A DNA stretch of 15,658 nt from Acidobacteriota bacterium. Lineage in GTDB: Bacteria; Acidobacteriota; Polarisedimenticolia; Gp22-AA2. The stretch is taken from assembly GCA_016177515.1 (NCBI GenBank), contig JACOUZ010000216.1:1-15658 (forward strand), in the 5' to 3' direction. This document shows, piece by piece, positions 8,793-15,157 of this stretch (position 1 is the first letter of the stretch; each line of letters opens with the position of its first letter). The translations under genes and the position numbers were made by a program. The notes under the pieces were generated by a model. That model worked only from the letters and a program-made list of their open reading frames with translations. It did not search any database and was not told the DNA's origin.

Positions 8793-10232
8793 GTGAGCGC
8801 GATCGATCCGCTGATTCTGGAGATCTGCAGGAGCGTGCGGGACGCAGGGGGCCGCGCCCTCCTGGTCGGGGGCTGGGTGCGGGACCTCGAGGCGCTCCGC
8901 CTGCAGGGGCGTCCCGGCGTGCCCGCCACGGGCGAATACGACCTGGAGGTGTACCACCTGCCGGCCGGGCGGCTCGCCGCGCTCCTGGGACGTTTCGGCG
9001 AGGTGAAGCTCGTCGGCCAGTCGTTCGCGGTCTACAAGCTCGTCCCCCCGCCTTCCGGTCTCCCACCGGCGGGGATCGACGTGAGCCTGCCGCGGCGCGA
9101 TACCAAGGTCGCCCCGGGACACCGCGGCTTTGCGGTCTCGGGCGACCCCGACCTCTCCCTCCAGGAGGCGTCCCGCCGCCGCGACTTCACCGTGAACGCC
9201 ATGCTGTTCGACCCGCTCGCCGGCGACACCATCGACCCGTGGGGAGGGCGCGAGGATCTGCGCGCGGGCTTGCTGCGGGCCGTCGATCCGGCGACCTTCA
9301 TCGAGGACAGCCTCAGGGTCCTGCGGGCGGTGCAGTTCGCCGCGCGGTTCGAGTTCGCCGTCGAGGCAGGCACGGTCGACCTGTGCCGCCGCATCGACCT
9401 CTCCGACCTGCCCGCCGAGCGCATCTGGGGCGAGATCGAGAAGCTGCTCCTGAGAGCCGCGCGCCCGTCGGCCGGGCTGGACTGGGCCGACCGCCTCGGC
9501 GTCGTCGACCGCCTGTTCCCGGAGCTGCGGGCGCTCAAGGGCTGCCCGCAGGAGCCGGAGTGGCACCCCGAGGGGGACGTGTGGATCCACACCCTGATGG
9601 CCGTCGATGTGGCGAAGGCGGAGATCGCGGACCTGCCGAAGGAAAAGGCCCTGGCGGTCCTGCTGGCTGTACTCTGCCACGACTTCGGCAAGCCCGGGAC
9701 GACGGCGGTCGTGGACGGCCGCATCCGCTCGTACGATCACGAGGAAGCCGGCATCGCCCCGGCCCGCGCCTTCCTCGATCGGCTGAACGTGCGATCCCTG
9801 CACGGCTACGACCTGCGCGAGCAGGTGGTGCAGCTGGTGGCGCACCATCTGACGCCCAGCCACTACTACAAGAACCGGGACAACGTCGGCGACGGCGCCT
9901 TTCGCCGCCTGGCGCGCCGGCTCGAGCCCGACCTGCTGTACCGCGTGTCGCGGGCCGACTGCCTCGGCCGCACCGGCTCCTTCTCGACCGAGGCGCAGGA
10001 GTGGTTCATCGCGAAGGTGCGCGGCCTGAGCGTCGAGAGCCGTCCACCGGCCCCGATTCTCATGGGGCGGCACCTTCTTGGGATGGGGCTGCCGCCGTGC
10101 CCTGCCGTCGGCCGGATCGTCCGGGCGGTCTATGAGATGCAGCTCGACGGCCGGGTGGCCACGCTGGAAGAGGCGAAGCGGGAGGCGCGCGTGCTGATCG
10201 AGGCCGAGCGGGCGGCCGGGTCTTTGTCCTGA
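8793..10232 (+). CDS. CCA-adding-type tRNA nucleotidyltransferase with HD domain
   Basis: A 479-residue protein of the class II polymerase-beta-like nucleotidyltransferases that build or repair the tRNA 3' CCA end. The head domain (~1-165) has LLVGGWVRD at 23-31 and the metal site EYDLEV at 48-53. Family members usually have DxD there; here the first acid is Glu (E48) and D50 is kept. SRRRDFTVNAMLFDP (128-141) is the template-binding RRDFTxNA motif. EDSLRVLRAVQFAARF (171-186) is the neck motif. An HD phosphohydrolase domain covers ~255-395, with HPEGDVWIHTLMAVD, CHDFGK at 295-300, DHEEAG and HH at 351-352. It may perform CCA addition plus phosphatase or phosphodiesterase activity; a poly(A) polymerase-like role cannot be excluded. 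GTG is the likely start because a -10 box sits 6 bases upstream. Its last 103 bases overlap the convergent aminotransferase gene. Confidence 0.92.
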   Translation: MSAIDPLILEICRSVRDAGGRALLVGGWVRDLEALRLQGRPGVPATGEYDLEVYHLPAGRLAALLGRFGEVKLVGQSFAVYKLVPPPSGLPPAGIDVSLPRRDTKVAPGHRGFAVSGDPDLSLQEASRRRDFTVNAMLFDPLAGDTIDPWGGREDLRAGLLRAVDPATFIEDSLRVLRAVQFAARFEFAVEAGTVDLCRRIDLSDLPAERIWGEIEKLLLRAARPSAGLDWADRLGVVDRLFPELRALKGCPQEPEWHPEGDVWIHTLMAVDVAKAEIADLPKEKALAVLLAVLCHDFGKPGTTAVVDGRIRSYDHEEAGIAPARAFLDRLNVRSLHGYDLREQVVQLVAHHLTPSHYYKNRDNVGDGAFRRLARRLEPDLLYRVSRADCLGRTGSFSTEAQEWFIAKVRGLSVESRPPAPILMGRHLLGMGLPPCPAVGRIVRAVYEMQLDGRVATLEEAKREARVLIEAERAAGSLS

Positions 10233-11467
10233 GGGCCAGGGAGCCTGTCCGAGTATTCGGCCCGGCCGCGCTGACGCGCGCCCAGCGGCGGGCGCCGGCG
10301 CGGCCGCTGCCCCGTGGCGCGCCGGGGACGCGCCCCAGCCATCTCGGCCAGCGCCTCGGCGATCCGCTGCAGCCCTCGCAGCATGTACTCGGCGTCCGAT
10401 CCGAAGCCGAAGCGCAGGTGGCGGCCCACGCCGAACTGGTCGCCGGCGCACACCAGGACGGACTTCCCGGTCCGCAGCCGGTTCACCAGGGGCACCGATC
10501 CGATCGGCAGGGCGTAGCGGGCGAACACGATGGCGCCGGCCTCCGGAGGGATGTAGCCGAAGACGCCGTCGTGCGAGCGCAGCCAGGCCTCGATCACCGG
10601 CAGGTTGCGCCTTATGATGGCCCGCGTCCGTGAGAAGATCGCCTCGCGCCTTTTCGGATCCATGGCGATGCGCCCGAGGTAGTCCGACAGCATCCCCGGC
10701 GCGATGGTGGTGTAGTCGCGGTACGACCAGATCCGGGAGACCGGGGCGGCGGGACCAGCCACCCAGCCGATCCGCAGCCCCGGCAGGCCGAACGCCTTCG
10801 ACAGGCCCGAGGTGATCAGAACCCGGTCGTGGCGCCCCCAGAAGCTCGACGCCGTCCGGCCGGACACCTCGGCGCCCCGGTAGATTTCGTCGGCGACAAT
10901 CCAGGCTCCCGAGCGGCGCGCGGCGCGCACCACCTCGTCCATCTCCTCTTCCGTGAGGATCGCCCCCGTCGGGTTGTTCGGGTTCGTGACCAGGATGATG
11001 CGCGTCCTTTTCGTGACCGCGCGGCGCAGCCCGTCCGTGTCGAGGGCCCAGCGCATCCGGCCGCCGTCCCGCCGGGGCAGCAGGCGAAAGGCGTCGGCCC
11101 GGCCTGCGAAGGCGCGCGACAGGCCCCAGGCCTGCAGGTAGTTCGGAATCATGAACGCCACGCGGTCGCCGCGTTCCAGGAGCGACCAGAGCGTCGCGTA
11201 GTTCGCCTCCGATCCGCCGTTGGTGACCAGGATGTTGGCGCGCTTCGCCCCGTCGTAGAACGCGGCGATCCGGTCGCGCAGCTCCTCCGTGCCGTTCGAC
11301 TGGCTGTAGCCCAGCTCGGTGTCGAGGAAGCGCTCGGCGCCCCCGCCGCCGATCTCCAGAAGCTCGCTCACCCGCATCGGGTGCACGCCGCTTTCGGACA
11401 GGTTGTAGTCGACGTAATTCTCGAAGGTGGACTGCATCCTTTCCATGCGGAACGGTTCGATGCGCAC
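10130..11467 (-). CDS. PLP-dependent class I/II aminotransferase with an extended, overlapping C-terminus
   Basis: A 445-residue fold-type I aminotransferase. Visible landmarks are the N-terminal signature YNLSESGVHPM (21-31), GGSEAN (84-89), the cofactor-binding TNPNNPTGAI (161-170), DEIY (193-196) over the PLP pyridine ring, the Schiff-base lysine K224 in SGLSKAFGLPGLRIGW, and a C-terminal LRFGFG with R352 for substrate carboxylate. It transfers an amino group between an amino acid and a 2-oxo acid; the substrate is not predictable. The conserved fold ends near residue 378. The remaining ~67 residues are Arg-rich, are translated through repeat copy 3 and a hairpin, and run antisense into the nucleotidyltransferase gene, so an older stop was probably lost. 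The GTG at 11467 has a GGGAGG-type site (11474-11479) and a good promoter upstream. Confidence 0.9.
   Translation of the reverse strand: MRIEPFRMERMQSTFENYVDYNLSESGVHPMRVSELLEIGGGGAERFLDTELGYSQSNGTEELRDRIAAFYDGAKRANILVTNGGSEANYATLWSLLERGDRVAFMIPNYLQAWGLSRAFAGRADAFRLLPRRDGGRMRWALDTDGLRRAVTKRTRIILVTNPNNPTGAILTEEEMDEVVRAARRSGAWIVADEIYRGAEVSGRTASSFWGRHDRVLITSGLSKAFGLPGLRIGWVAGPAAPVSRIWSYRDYTTIAPGMLSDYLGRIAMDPKRREAIFSRTRAIIRRNLPVIEAWLRSHDGVFGYIPPEAGAIVFARYALPIGSVPLVNRLRTGKSVLVCAGDQFGVGRHLRFGFGSDAEYMLRGLQRIAEALAEMAGARPRRATGQRPRRRPPLGARQRGRAEYSDRLPGPQDKDPAARSASISTRASRFASSSVATRPSSCIS
10238..10270 (+). repeat. 32-base dispersed repeat, copy 3
   Basis: AGGGAGCCTGTCCGAGTATT is followed by CGGCCCGGCCGCG. 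It begins 5 bases after the TGA of the nucleotidyltransferase gene, in its sense direction. The convergent aminotransferase frame reads through it on the other strand. Confidence 0.85.
10263..10306. repeat. GC-rich stem-loop joined to repeat copy 3
   Basis: CGGCCGCGC (10263-10271) pairs perfectly with GCGCGGCCG (10298-10306). Inside, GCGCCC (10278-10283) pairs with GGGCGC (10290-10295) around AGCGGC. It overlaps the end of repeat copy 3, as hairpins also follow the repeat in the Y-shaped element. It may act as a transcription barrier between convergent genes, but no T run follows on either strand. Confidence 0.6.
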
Positions 11468-11499
11468 GGCGGCCTCCCTCCGGTTTCCGGGAAAGGCGC

Positions 11500-11528
11500 A
11501 GAATATCAACGCCCGGCGGCATTGTAAA
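11500..11528 (-). promoter_or_regulatory. Sigma-70-type promoter of the aminotransferase gene
   Basis: On the minus strand TTTACA (11523-11528) and TATTCT (11500-11505) are separated by 17 bases. Initiation is expected near 11493, leaving a leader of ~26 bases that contains the ribosome site. Hairpin element A lies about 26 bases upstream of the -35 box. Confidence 0.75.
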
Positions 11529-11553
11529 GCGCGCCCGGGACTGAGACATCCCC

Positions 11554-11680
11554 AGCTTCGGGTGGCGGGCCGCACCGCGCCGCGGCTCATGCTCGCTCGC
11601 GCGGGCTCCTGGGTGACCCCCTCCTGCGCAGGGCGCGGCTCGAAATCGCCGCGTCGCGGTGCGGCCCGCCACCTGCAGCT
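11554..11680 (-). repeat. Long-arm hairpin element A (covarying pair with B)
   Basis: The arms 11561-11579 and 11655-11673 are perfect 19-base inverted repeats. Pairing extends outward to 11554/11680 with one mismatch and one G-T, and inward through a 6-base stem (11581-11586 with 11648-11653). The apical 61 bases (11587-11647), read on the minus strand, begin GATTTCGAGCCGCGCC and end ATGA, and closely match the core of element B. The element is in the same sense as the aminotransferase, upstream of its promoter. There is no coding potential. Confidence 0.8.
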
Positions 11681-11839
11681 GCGTATGCCTCTCTCGGCGC
11701 GGCTGCTGATACCCCCCTCATCGCTGCACCCGGGCGGGACGCAACAACCGGCCGCAAGTCGCCAGCGACGGCGTATCGTCCCCGCTACCCACCCGCCCCG
11801 TCGTAACCAGCTCAGCTTCTGGTGGCGCCCGGTATTGGA

Positions 11840-11867
11840 CACGGCGCGAGGAGCCCTCGGACCCGTG
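11840..11867. repeat. Small hairpin between elements A and B
   Basis: CACGG pairs with CCGTG, and inside it CGAGG pairs with CCTCG around AGC, with a small internal loop between the two stems. The rest of the 11681-11895 stretch shows only a short GTCGC-CA-GCGAC hairpin and no gene. Confidence 0.45.
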
Positions 11868-11895
11868 CGCGGAGAGATCTGCAGAGGTGCGTGCG

Positions 11896-12013
11896 GGGCC
11901 AGACCGCGCCGCCGCGGCGTGGCGATTTCGAGCCGCGCCATGCGCGACAGCTGGACGCCGAGGGTCCTGCGCGTGCGAGCCATGAGCCACGCCGCGGCGG
12001 CGCGGTCTGGCCC
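11896..12013 (+). repeat. Long-arm hairpin element B (covarying pair with A)
   Basis: The arms 11896-11923 and 11986-12013 are a perfect 28-base inverted repeat. The 62-base core (11924-11985) starts GATTTCGAGCCGCGCC and ends CCATGA, matching element A in the opposite orientation. The arms differ from those of A, yet both stay self-complementary. Counting pairs outward from the core, pair 4 is T-A here and C-G in A, pair 13 is G-C here and A-T in A, and pair 15 is C-G here and G-C in A. It lies 43 bases upstream of the cyclodeaminase-family start, in the same sense. Confidence 0.82.
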
Positions 12014-12044
12014 GGGACGATGGCGCCGATGCGCGCCGCGGTGA

Positions 12045-12050
12045 TAGTCT
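12045..12050 (+). promoter_or_regulatory. Candidate -10 box for a leaderless cyclodeaminase-family transcript
   Basis: TAGTCT is followed by exactly 6 bases and a GTG start at 12057. There is no ribosome site or clear -35. An overlapping GATAGT at 12043-12048 is an alternative reading of the same box. Confidence 0.45.
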
Positions 12051-12056
12051 CTTGAT

Positions 12057-13061
12057 GTGAGCCGCACTCTTCTGATCCTGCGCGAGGCGGAAATCCGCCG
12101 GCTCCTCGATCCCGCCTCCAGCCTGCAGGCGGTCGAGGAGGCGTTCACCGCCTATGCCACCGGGGGTGCCGAGCTGCCGGCGGTCATCAACCTGAACGTC
12201 CCCGAGAGCCGGGGAGAGATCCACGTCAAAGCCGGTCACCTGCGCGGCGGCACGCACTACGCGGTGAAGATCGCCTCGGGGTTCTACGACAACCCGGCGC
12301 GGGGACTGCCTCAGAACGACGGCATGGTGCTGGTGTTCGACGCGCGGACCGGCGCACCGGCCGCGCTGCTTTTGGACAACGGATTCATCACCGAGCAGCG
12401 CACCGGGTCCGCGGGGGCGGTCGCGGCGAAGCACCTCGCGCGCCGCGACGCCCGCGTCGTCGGCGTCGTCGGCTGCGGCAATCAGGCGCGCTACCAGCTC
12501 GCGTCTCTGGCGCTGGTGCGCCCGTTCCGGGAGGTGCGCATCTTCGGCCGGCGCCTCGAGCGCGCCCGCGCCTGCGCCGACGAGCTGTCGGGCGACCCGG
12601 CGATGCCCCGGGACTGCCGGCTCGGCGCCGTCTCCTCGGTGCGCGAAGCCGTGGAGGGGGCCGACATCGTGATCACGGTCACGGCGAGCCGCGAGCCCCT
12701 GGTCGAGGCCGCCTGGCTCGCTCCGGGCGTGCACGTCACCGCCGTCGGGTCGGACGGCCCCGACAAGCAGGAGCTGCACGTCGGCGTCCTGGGGCGCGCC
12801 GACCTGATCGTGGCGGACAGCAAGGCGCAGTGCCTCAGGCTCGGGGAGATCCATCACGCCGTCGCCGCCGGGACGATCCCCGAGAGCCGGGTCGCCTGTG
12901 AGCTGGGGGAGATCACCGCCGGGAGGCACCCCGGCCGCCGATCGGACAGCGAGATCACGGTGTGCGATCTGACCGGGGTGGGCGTGCAGGACGTCGCCGC
13001 GGCCGCGGTCGTGCTGGCGCGGGCGCGCGCGGCCGGGCTCGGCGGGCCACTGGCCCTCTGA
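12057..13061 (+). CDS. Ornithine cyclodeaminase/mu-crystallin family NAD(P)-dependent enzyme
   Basis: A 334-residue protein of normal family length. The N-terminal substrate and dimer domain has HVKAGH (56-61), AVKIASGF (69-76) and TEQRTGSAGAVAA (112-124). The Rossmann domain starts with VVGVVGCGNQARYQL (134-148) and includes DIVITVTAS (203-211) and TAVGSDGPDKQEL (228-240). By position K71, R115 and D233 match K69, R112 and D228 of Pseudomonas ornithine cyclodeaminase; an equivalent of its R45 is not evident. The family includes ornithine cyclodeaminase, alanine dehydrogenase, ketimine reductases and EutC-like proteins, so ornithine-to-proline conversion is only one option. It is divergent from an aminotransferase, with a related hairpin element upstream of each gene. 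This fits a shared amino- or imino-acid pathway, but that is inference. Confidence 0.9.
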   Translation: MSRTLLILREAEIRRLLDPASSLQAVEEAFTAYATGGAELPAVINLNVPESRGEIHVKAGHLRGGTHYAVKIASGFYDNPARGLPQNDGMVLVFDARTGAPAALLLDNGFITEQRTGSAGAVAAKHLARRDARVVGVVGCGNQARYQLASLALVRPFREVRIFGRRLERARACADELSGDPAMPRDCRLGAVSSVREAVEGADIVITVTASREPLVEAAWLAPGVHVTAVGSDGPDKQELHVGVLGRADLIVADSKAQCLRLGEIHHAVAAGTIPESRVACELGEITAGRHPGRRSDSEITVCDLTGVGVQDVAAAAVVLARARAAGLGGPLAL

Positions 13062-13101
13062 GCGCCGAGGGCCGCGGCCCGGCGCGATCGGGCCGGAGTT
13101 G

Positions 13102-13107
13102 TATAAT
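13102..13107 (+). promoter_or_regulatory. -10 box (TATAAT) before the 98-residue gene
   Basis: A consensus TATAAT lies 9 bases upstream of the ATG at 13117, so any leader would be only two or three bases. No -35 hexamer or ribosome site is seen. Confidence 0.55.
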
Positions 13108-13116
13108 GACCGGGCC

Positions 13117-13413
13117 ATGGCGCAGCAGACGGCCTTCGAATACACCGTGCGGACCCGGCAGAAGACCGATGAAACCTACACGATTCTCGTGGAGCCGGCA
13201 CCGGGCCACTGGATCGCCCAGGTCCGCATGCCGGACGGATCGTTCTGGACCATGAGCCGCTTCGACCCCAAGGCACCCGCCCTGCCGAAGCAGTGGGTGG
13301 GCGCGACCGCGGCGGCCGCGGCCGATTACGCCGCCCGCATCCTCACCCATTACTTCGCCACCGAAGGCATGGAGGTCATCCGTCGCCACTACCTCCTGGA
13401 GACCAAGCCCTAG
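13117..13413 (+). CDS. Small protein of unknown function (98 residues)
   Basis: The frame has coding-type composition. It begins MAQQTAFEYTVRTRQKTDE, followed by alternating strands (TYTILVEPAPGHWIAQVRM), a Trp- and Pro-rich middle (SFWTMSRFDPKAPALPKQW) and an Ala-rich helix (~63-83). It has no signal peptide, membrane segment or cysteine, so it is probably cytosolic. I do not recognise a family. The ATG at 13117 was chosen over a TTG 18 bases upstream because that TTG lies before the TATAAT box. The TAG stop lies in repeat copy 4. It begins 55 bases after the cyclodeaminase-family gene but seems to have its own promoter. Confidence 0.7.
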   Translation: MAQQTAFEYTVRTRQKTDETYTILVEPAPGHWIAQVRMPDGSFWTMSRFDPKAPALPKQWVGATAAAAADYAARILTHYFATEGMEVIRRHYLLETKP

Positions 13414-13440
13414 GGGCCTGTCCGAGTATGGGCCGGGCCG
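13408..13440 (+). repeat. 32-base dispersed repeat, copy 4, overlapping a stop codon
   Basis: CCCTAGGGGCCTGTCCGAG is followed by TATGGGCCGGGCCG. The TAG stop of the 98-residue gene is part of it, in the sense direction. Relative to copies 2 and 3 it has lost one base in the central ATTCGG. Confidence 0.83.
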
Positions 13441-13490
13441 TGGGGTCGTGAAGCTCCGGGGCGTCCTGCAGGGCGGAGCGCAGGAGTGCC

Positions 13491-13901
13491 GTGAGGAAGC
13501 TCTCGAGCCTGACTTTCCGCGAACGGGCGACTCTCGGGTGGGGCAAGCTGCGGCGCTTCTGCCTGGCCCACTTCCGTCCCGGCTTCGTGCGCGAGAGCCT
13601 GGCCCGGCGTGTGGGACAGTGCGACCGCACCGGGGCCTGCTGCCATCTCATGTTCTCCTGCCCGTTGCTCGATCGGAAGGCCACCCCCGTGCGCTGCACC
13701 ATTCACGAGATCAAGCCGCGGGTCTGCCGGCTGTTTCCGATCGATGAGCGCGACCTGCGCGATCGCAACATCATCTCTCCCGACGTCCCTTGCGGCTTTT
13801 CGTTCGTTCCGCGCGAGGAGTTCCTGAAGCAGGGACGGCCCGCGGCGCGCGCTGCCGCGGGACGGCTCCACGTGGAGGCCATCGATCTGCCCCGCGGGTA
13901 G
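13491..13901 (+). CDS. Cysteine-rich CxxCxxCC-like (YkgJ/UPF0153-type) protein
   Basis: A 136-residue protein with eight cysteines: C24, C44, C50, C51, C57, C69, C79 and C101. The spacing CDRTGACCHLMFSCPLLD followed by CTIHEIKPRVCRLFPID resembles the YkgJ/UPF0153 (CxxCxxCC) family, thought to bind zinc or an iron-sulfur cluster, though here the first pair is C-x5-CC rather than CxxC. CGFSF near 101 may give the last ligand. The N-terminus is basic, with no signal peptide. The GTG at 13491 follows AGGAG (13482-13486) with a short 4-base spacer. Function is unknown; metal-dependent modification or maturation of a partner protein is a common guess for the family. It stands alone after repeat copy 4 and before mglB. 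Confidence 0.75.
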   Translation: MRKLSSLTFRERATLGWGKLRRFCLAHFRPGFVRESLARRVGQCDRTGACCHLMFSCPLLDRKATPVRCTIHEIKPRVCRLFPIDERDLRDRNIISPDVPCGFSFVPREEFLKQGRPAARAAAGRLHVEAIDLPRG

Positions 13902-13938
13902 GAGACGGGTGCCGGAAGCGTCGCTCCGGCGCAGGCCG

Positions 13939-13994
13939 TTGATCTTTGGCGGCAGGTGCCTCATATTGACACCCGCCGGTATACGTCCGTCATC
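13939..13994 (+). promoter_or_regulatory. Candidate promoter region of mglBA
   Basis: Two weak options overlap. TTGATC (13939-13944) lies 18 bases before CATATT (13963-13968). TTGACA (13966-13971) has a perfect -35 but only a poor -10 near 13989. A TATACG at 13980 lacks a -35. A GCCGGA/TCCGGC hairpin (13911-13930) precedes them and may mark the end of the upstream unit. Confidence 0.35.
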
Positions 13995-14038
13995 CGTCTG
14001 ACGATCGGGCGCAACCGGCAGCTCCGAGGATCCACTGA

Positions 14039-14533
14039 ATGCCCGGCAACGACCTGGTCCTTCATGAAGAGGAGTTCACCCGGATCCGCGACGTGATCTC
14101 CCGCCTGCGGACGGAATGCAACGCCAAGGTCGTCTTCCTGGTGGACAAGAACGGCCAGCAGATCGCCGCCATCGGCGAGCTGACCTCCATCGACACCACC
14201 GCCCTGGCGTCCCTGGCCGCCGGCAACGTCGCGGCCACCGACTCGCTGGCCCGGCTGATCGGCGAAAAGGAGTTTTCCGTCCTTTTCCACGAGGGGGAAC
14301 GGGACAACCTGCACATCTCGGTGGTCGGCGGGCGCGTGATCCTCGTCGTCATTTTCGACGAGCGCTCGTCCCTGGGGCTCGTGCGGCTGCGGGTGAAGAA
14401 GGGCTCCACCGAGCTGGCGGCCATCCTGGACGTGATGCTGAAGAAATCGGCGGCGCCGCGCAAGGCCGCCGCCGGCGGCTCTCCGTTCGCGGAGATCACC
14501 GACGAGGACATCGACAAGCTGTTCAGCGACTGA
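14039..14533 (+). CDS. mglB: MglB-like Roadblock/LC7 GTPase-activating protein
   Basis: A 164-residue Roadblock/LC7 protein, close to the ~160 residues of Myxococcus MglB. The fold is visible as an N-terminal helix (EEEFTRIRDVISRL), strand KVVFLVDKNGQQIAAIG (30-46), the helix LASLAAGNVAATDSLARLI, the strands FSVLFHEGERDNLHISVVGG and VILVVIFDE, and a C-terminal helix (~120-136). The tail ends EITDEDIDKLFSD, like the MglB tails that contact MglA. MglB dimers stimulate GTP hydrolysis by MglA and define the rear pole in gliding myxobacteria. The ATG is preceded by GAGGA (14026-14030) with 8 bases of spacing. mglA starts 27 bases downstream, the standard mglBA order. Confidence 0.92.
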   Translation: MPGNDLVLHEEEFTRIRDVISRLRTECNAKVVFLVDKNGQQIAAIGELTSIDTTALASLAAGNVAATDSLARLIGEKEFSVLFHEGERDNLHISVVGGRVILVVIFDERSSLGLVRLRVKKGSTELAAILDVMLKKSAAPRKAAAGGSPFAEITDEDIDKLFSD

Positions 14534-14560
14534 GACAGGCGGGGGCGACCGGCTCAACCG

Positions 14561-15148
14561 ATGACCTTCATCAATTACGCGGCGCGCGAGATCAACTGCA
14601 AGATCGTCTACTACGGCCCCGGCCTGGGCGGCAAGACGACGAACATCAAATTCGTCTACGAGAAGACCAACCCGACCGCGAAGGGGAAGCTGATCTCGCT
14701 CGCCACCGAGACCGACCGCACCCTGTTCTTCGACTTCCTGCCCCTCGACCTGGGCGAGATCCGCGGCTTTCGCACGCGCTTCCACCTCTACACCGTCCCC
14801 GGCCAGGTGTTCTACGACGCCTCGCGCAAGCTGATCCTGAAGGGCGTGGACGGCGTGGTCTTCGTCGCCGACTCGCAGGCCGCCCGCATGGAGGCCAACC
14901 TCGAGAGCCTGAGAAACCTCGACCTCAACCTCAAGGAGCAGGGGTACGACCTGCGCACCATCCCCTACGTCCTGCAGCTCAACAAGCGCGACCTCCCCTC
15001 CGCCCTGCCGGCCGAGGAGATGAAGCGCCAGCTGGTGCGCAAGGGCGAGCCCGTTTTCGAGGCGGTTGCCTCCAAGGGAACCGGGGTTTTCGAGACACTC
15101 AAGACCATCGCCAAGATGGTCCTGATCGAGCTCCGCAAGGGCCGCTGA
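14561..15148 (+). CDS. mglA: MglA small Ras-like GTPase (polarity/motility switch)
   Basis: A 195-residue protein, the same length as Myxococcus MglA and very similar along its whole length as I recall that sequence. It has the P-loop GPGLGGKTT (19-27), the switch region with R53 in TETDRT, LPLDLGEIRGF (60-70), TVPGQ (78-82) with the MglA-typical T78 in place of the usual Ras aspartate and catalytic Q82, and NKRD (141-144) for guanine recognition. R53 and Q82 are the residues known to support MglB-stimulated hydrolysis. The GTP form marks the leading pole and recruits motility machinery (type IV pili or gliding complexes); outside myxobacteria the role is less clear. It is translated from the mglBA operon; no typical intrinsic terminator follows, only hairpin element C. 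Confidence 0.95.
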   Translation: MTFINYAAREINCKIVYYGPGLGGKTTNIKFVYEKTNPTAKGKLISLATETDRTLFFDFLPLDLGEIRGFRTRFHLYTVPGQVFYDASRKLILKGVDGVVFVADSQAARMEANLESLRNLDLNLKEQGYDLRTIPYVLQLNKRDLPSALPAEEMKRQLVRKGEPVFEAVASKGTGVFETLKTIAKMVLIELRKGR

Positions 15149-15157
15149 AACCCCGCC

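Noticed and set aside
8565..11672. A 1035-codon minus-strand open frame
   Set aside because: It spans two recognised genes in the wrong frame plus the intergenic hairpins, and has no recognisable domain.
11554..12013. A and B as the terminal inverted repeats of a single 460-base transposon-like unit
   Set aside because: Their outer ends are not inverted copies of each other; each is a self-contained hairpin and only the cores match.
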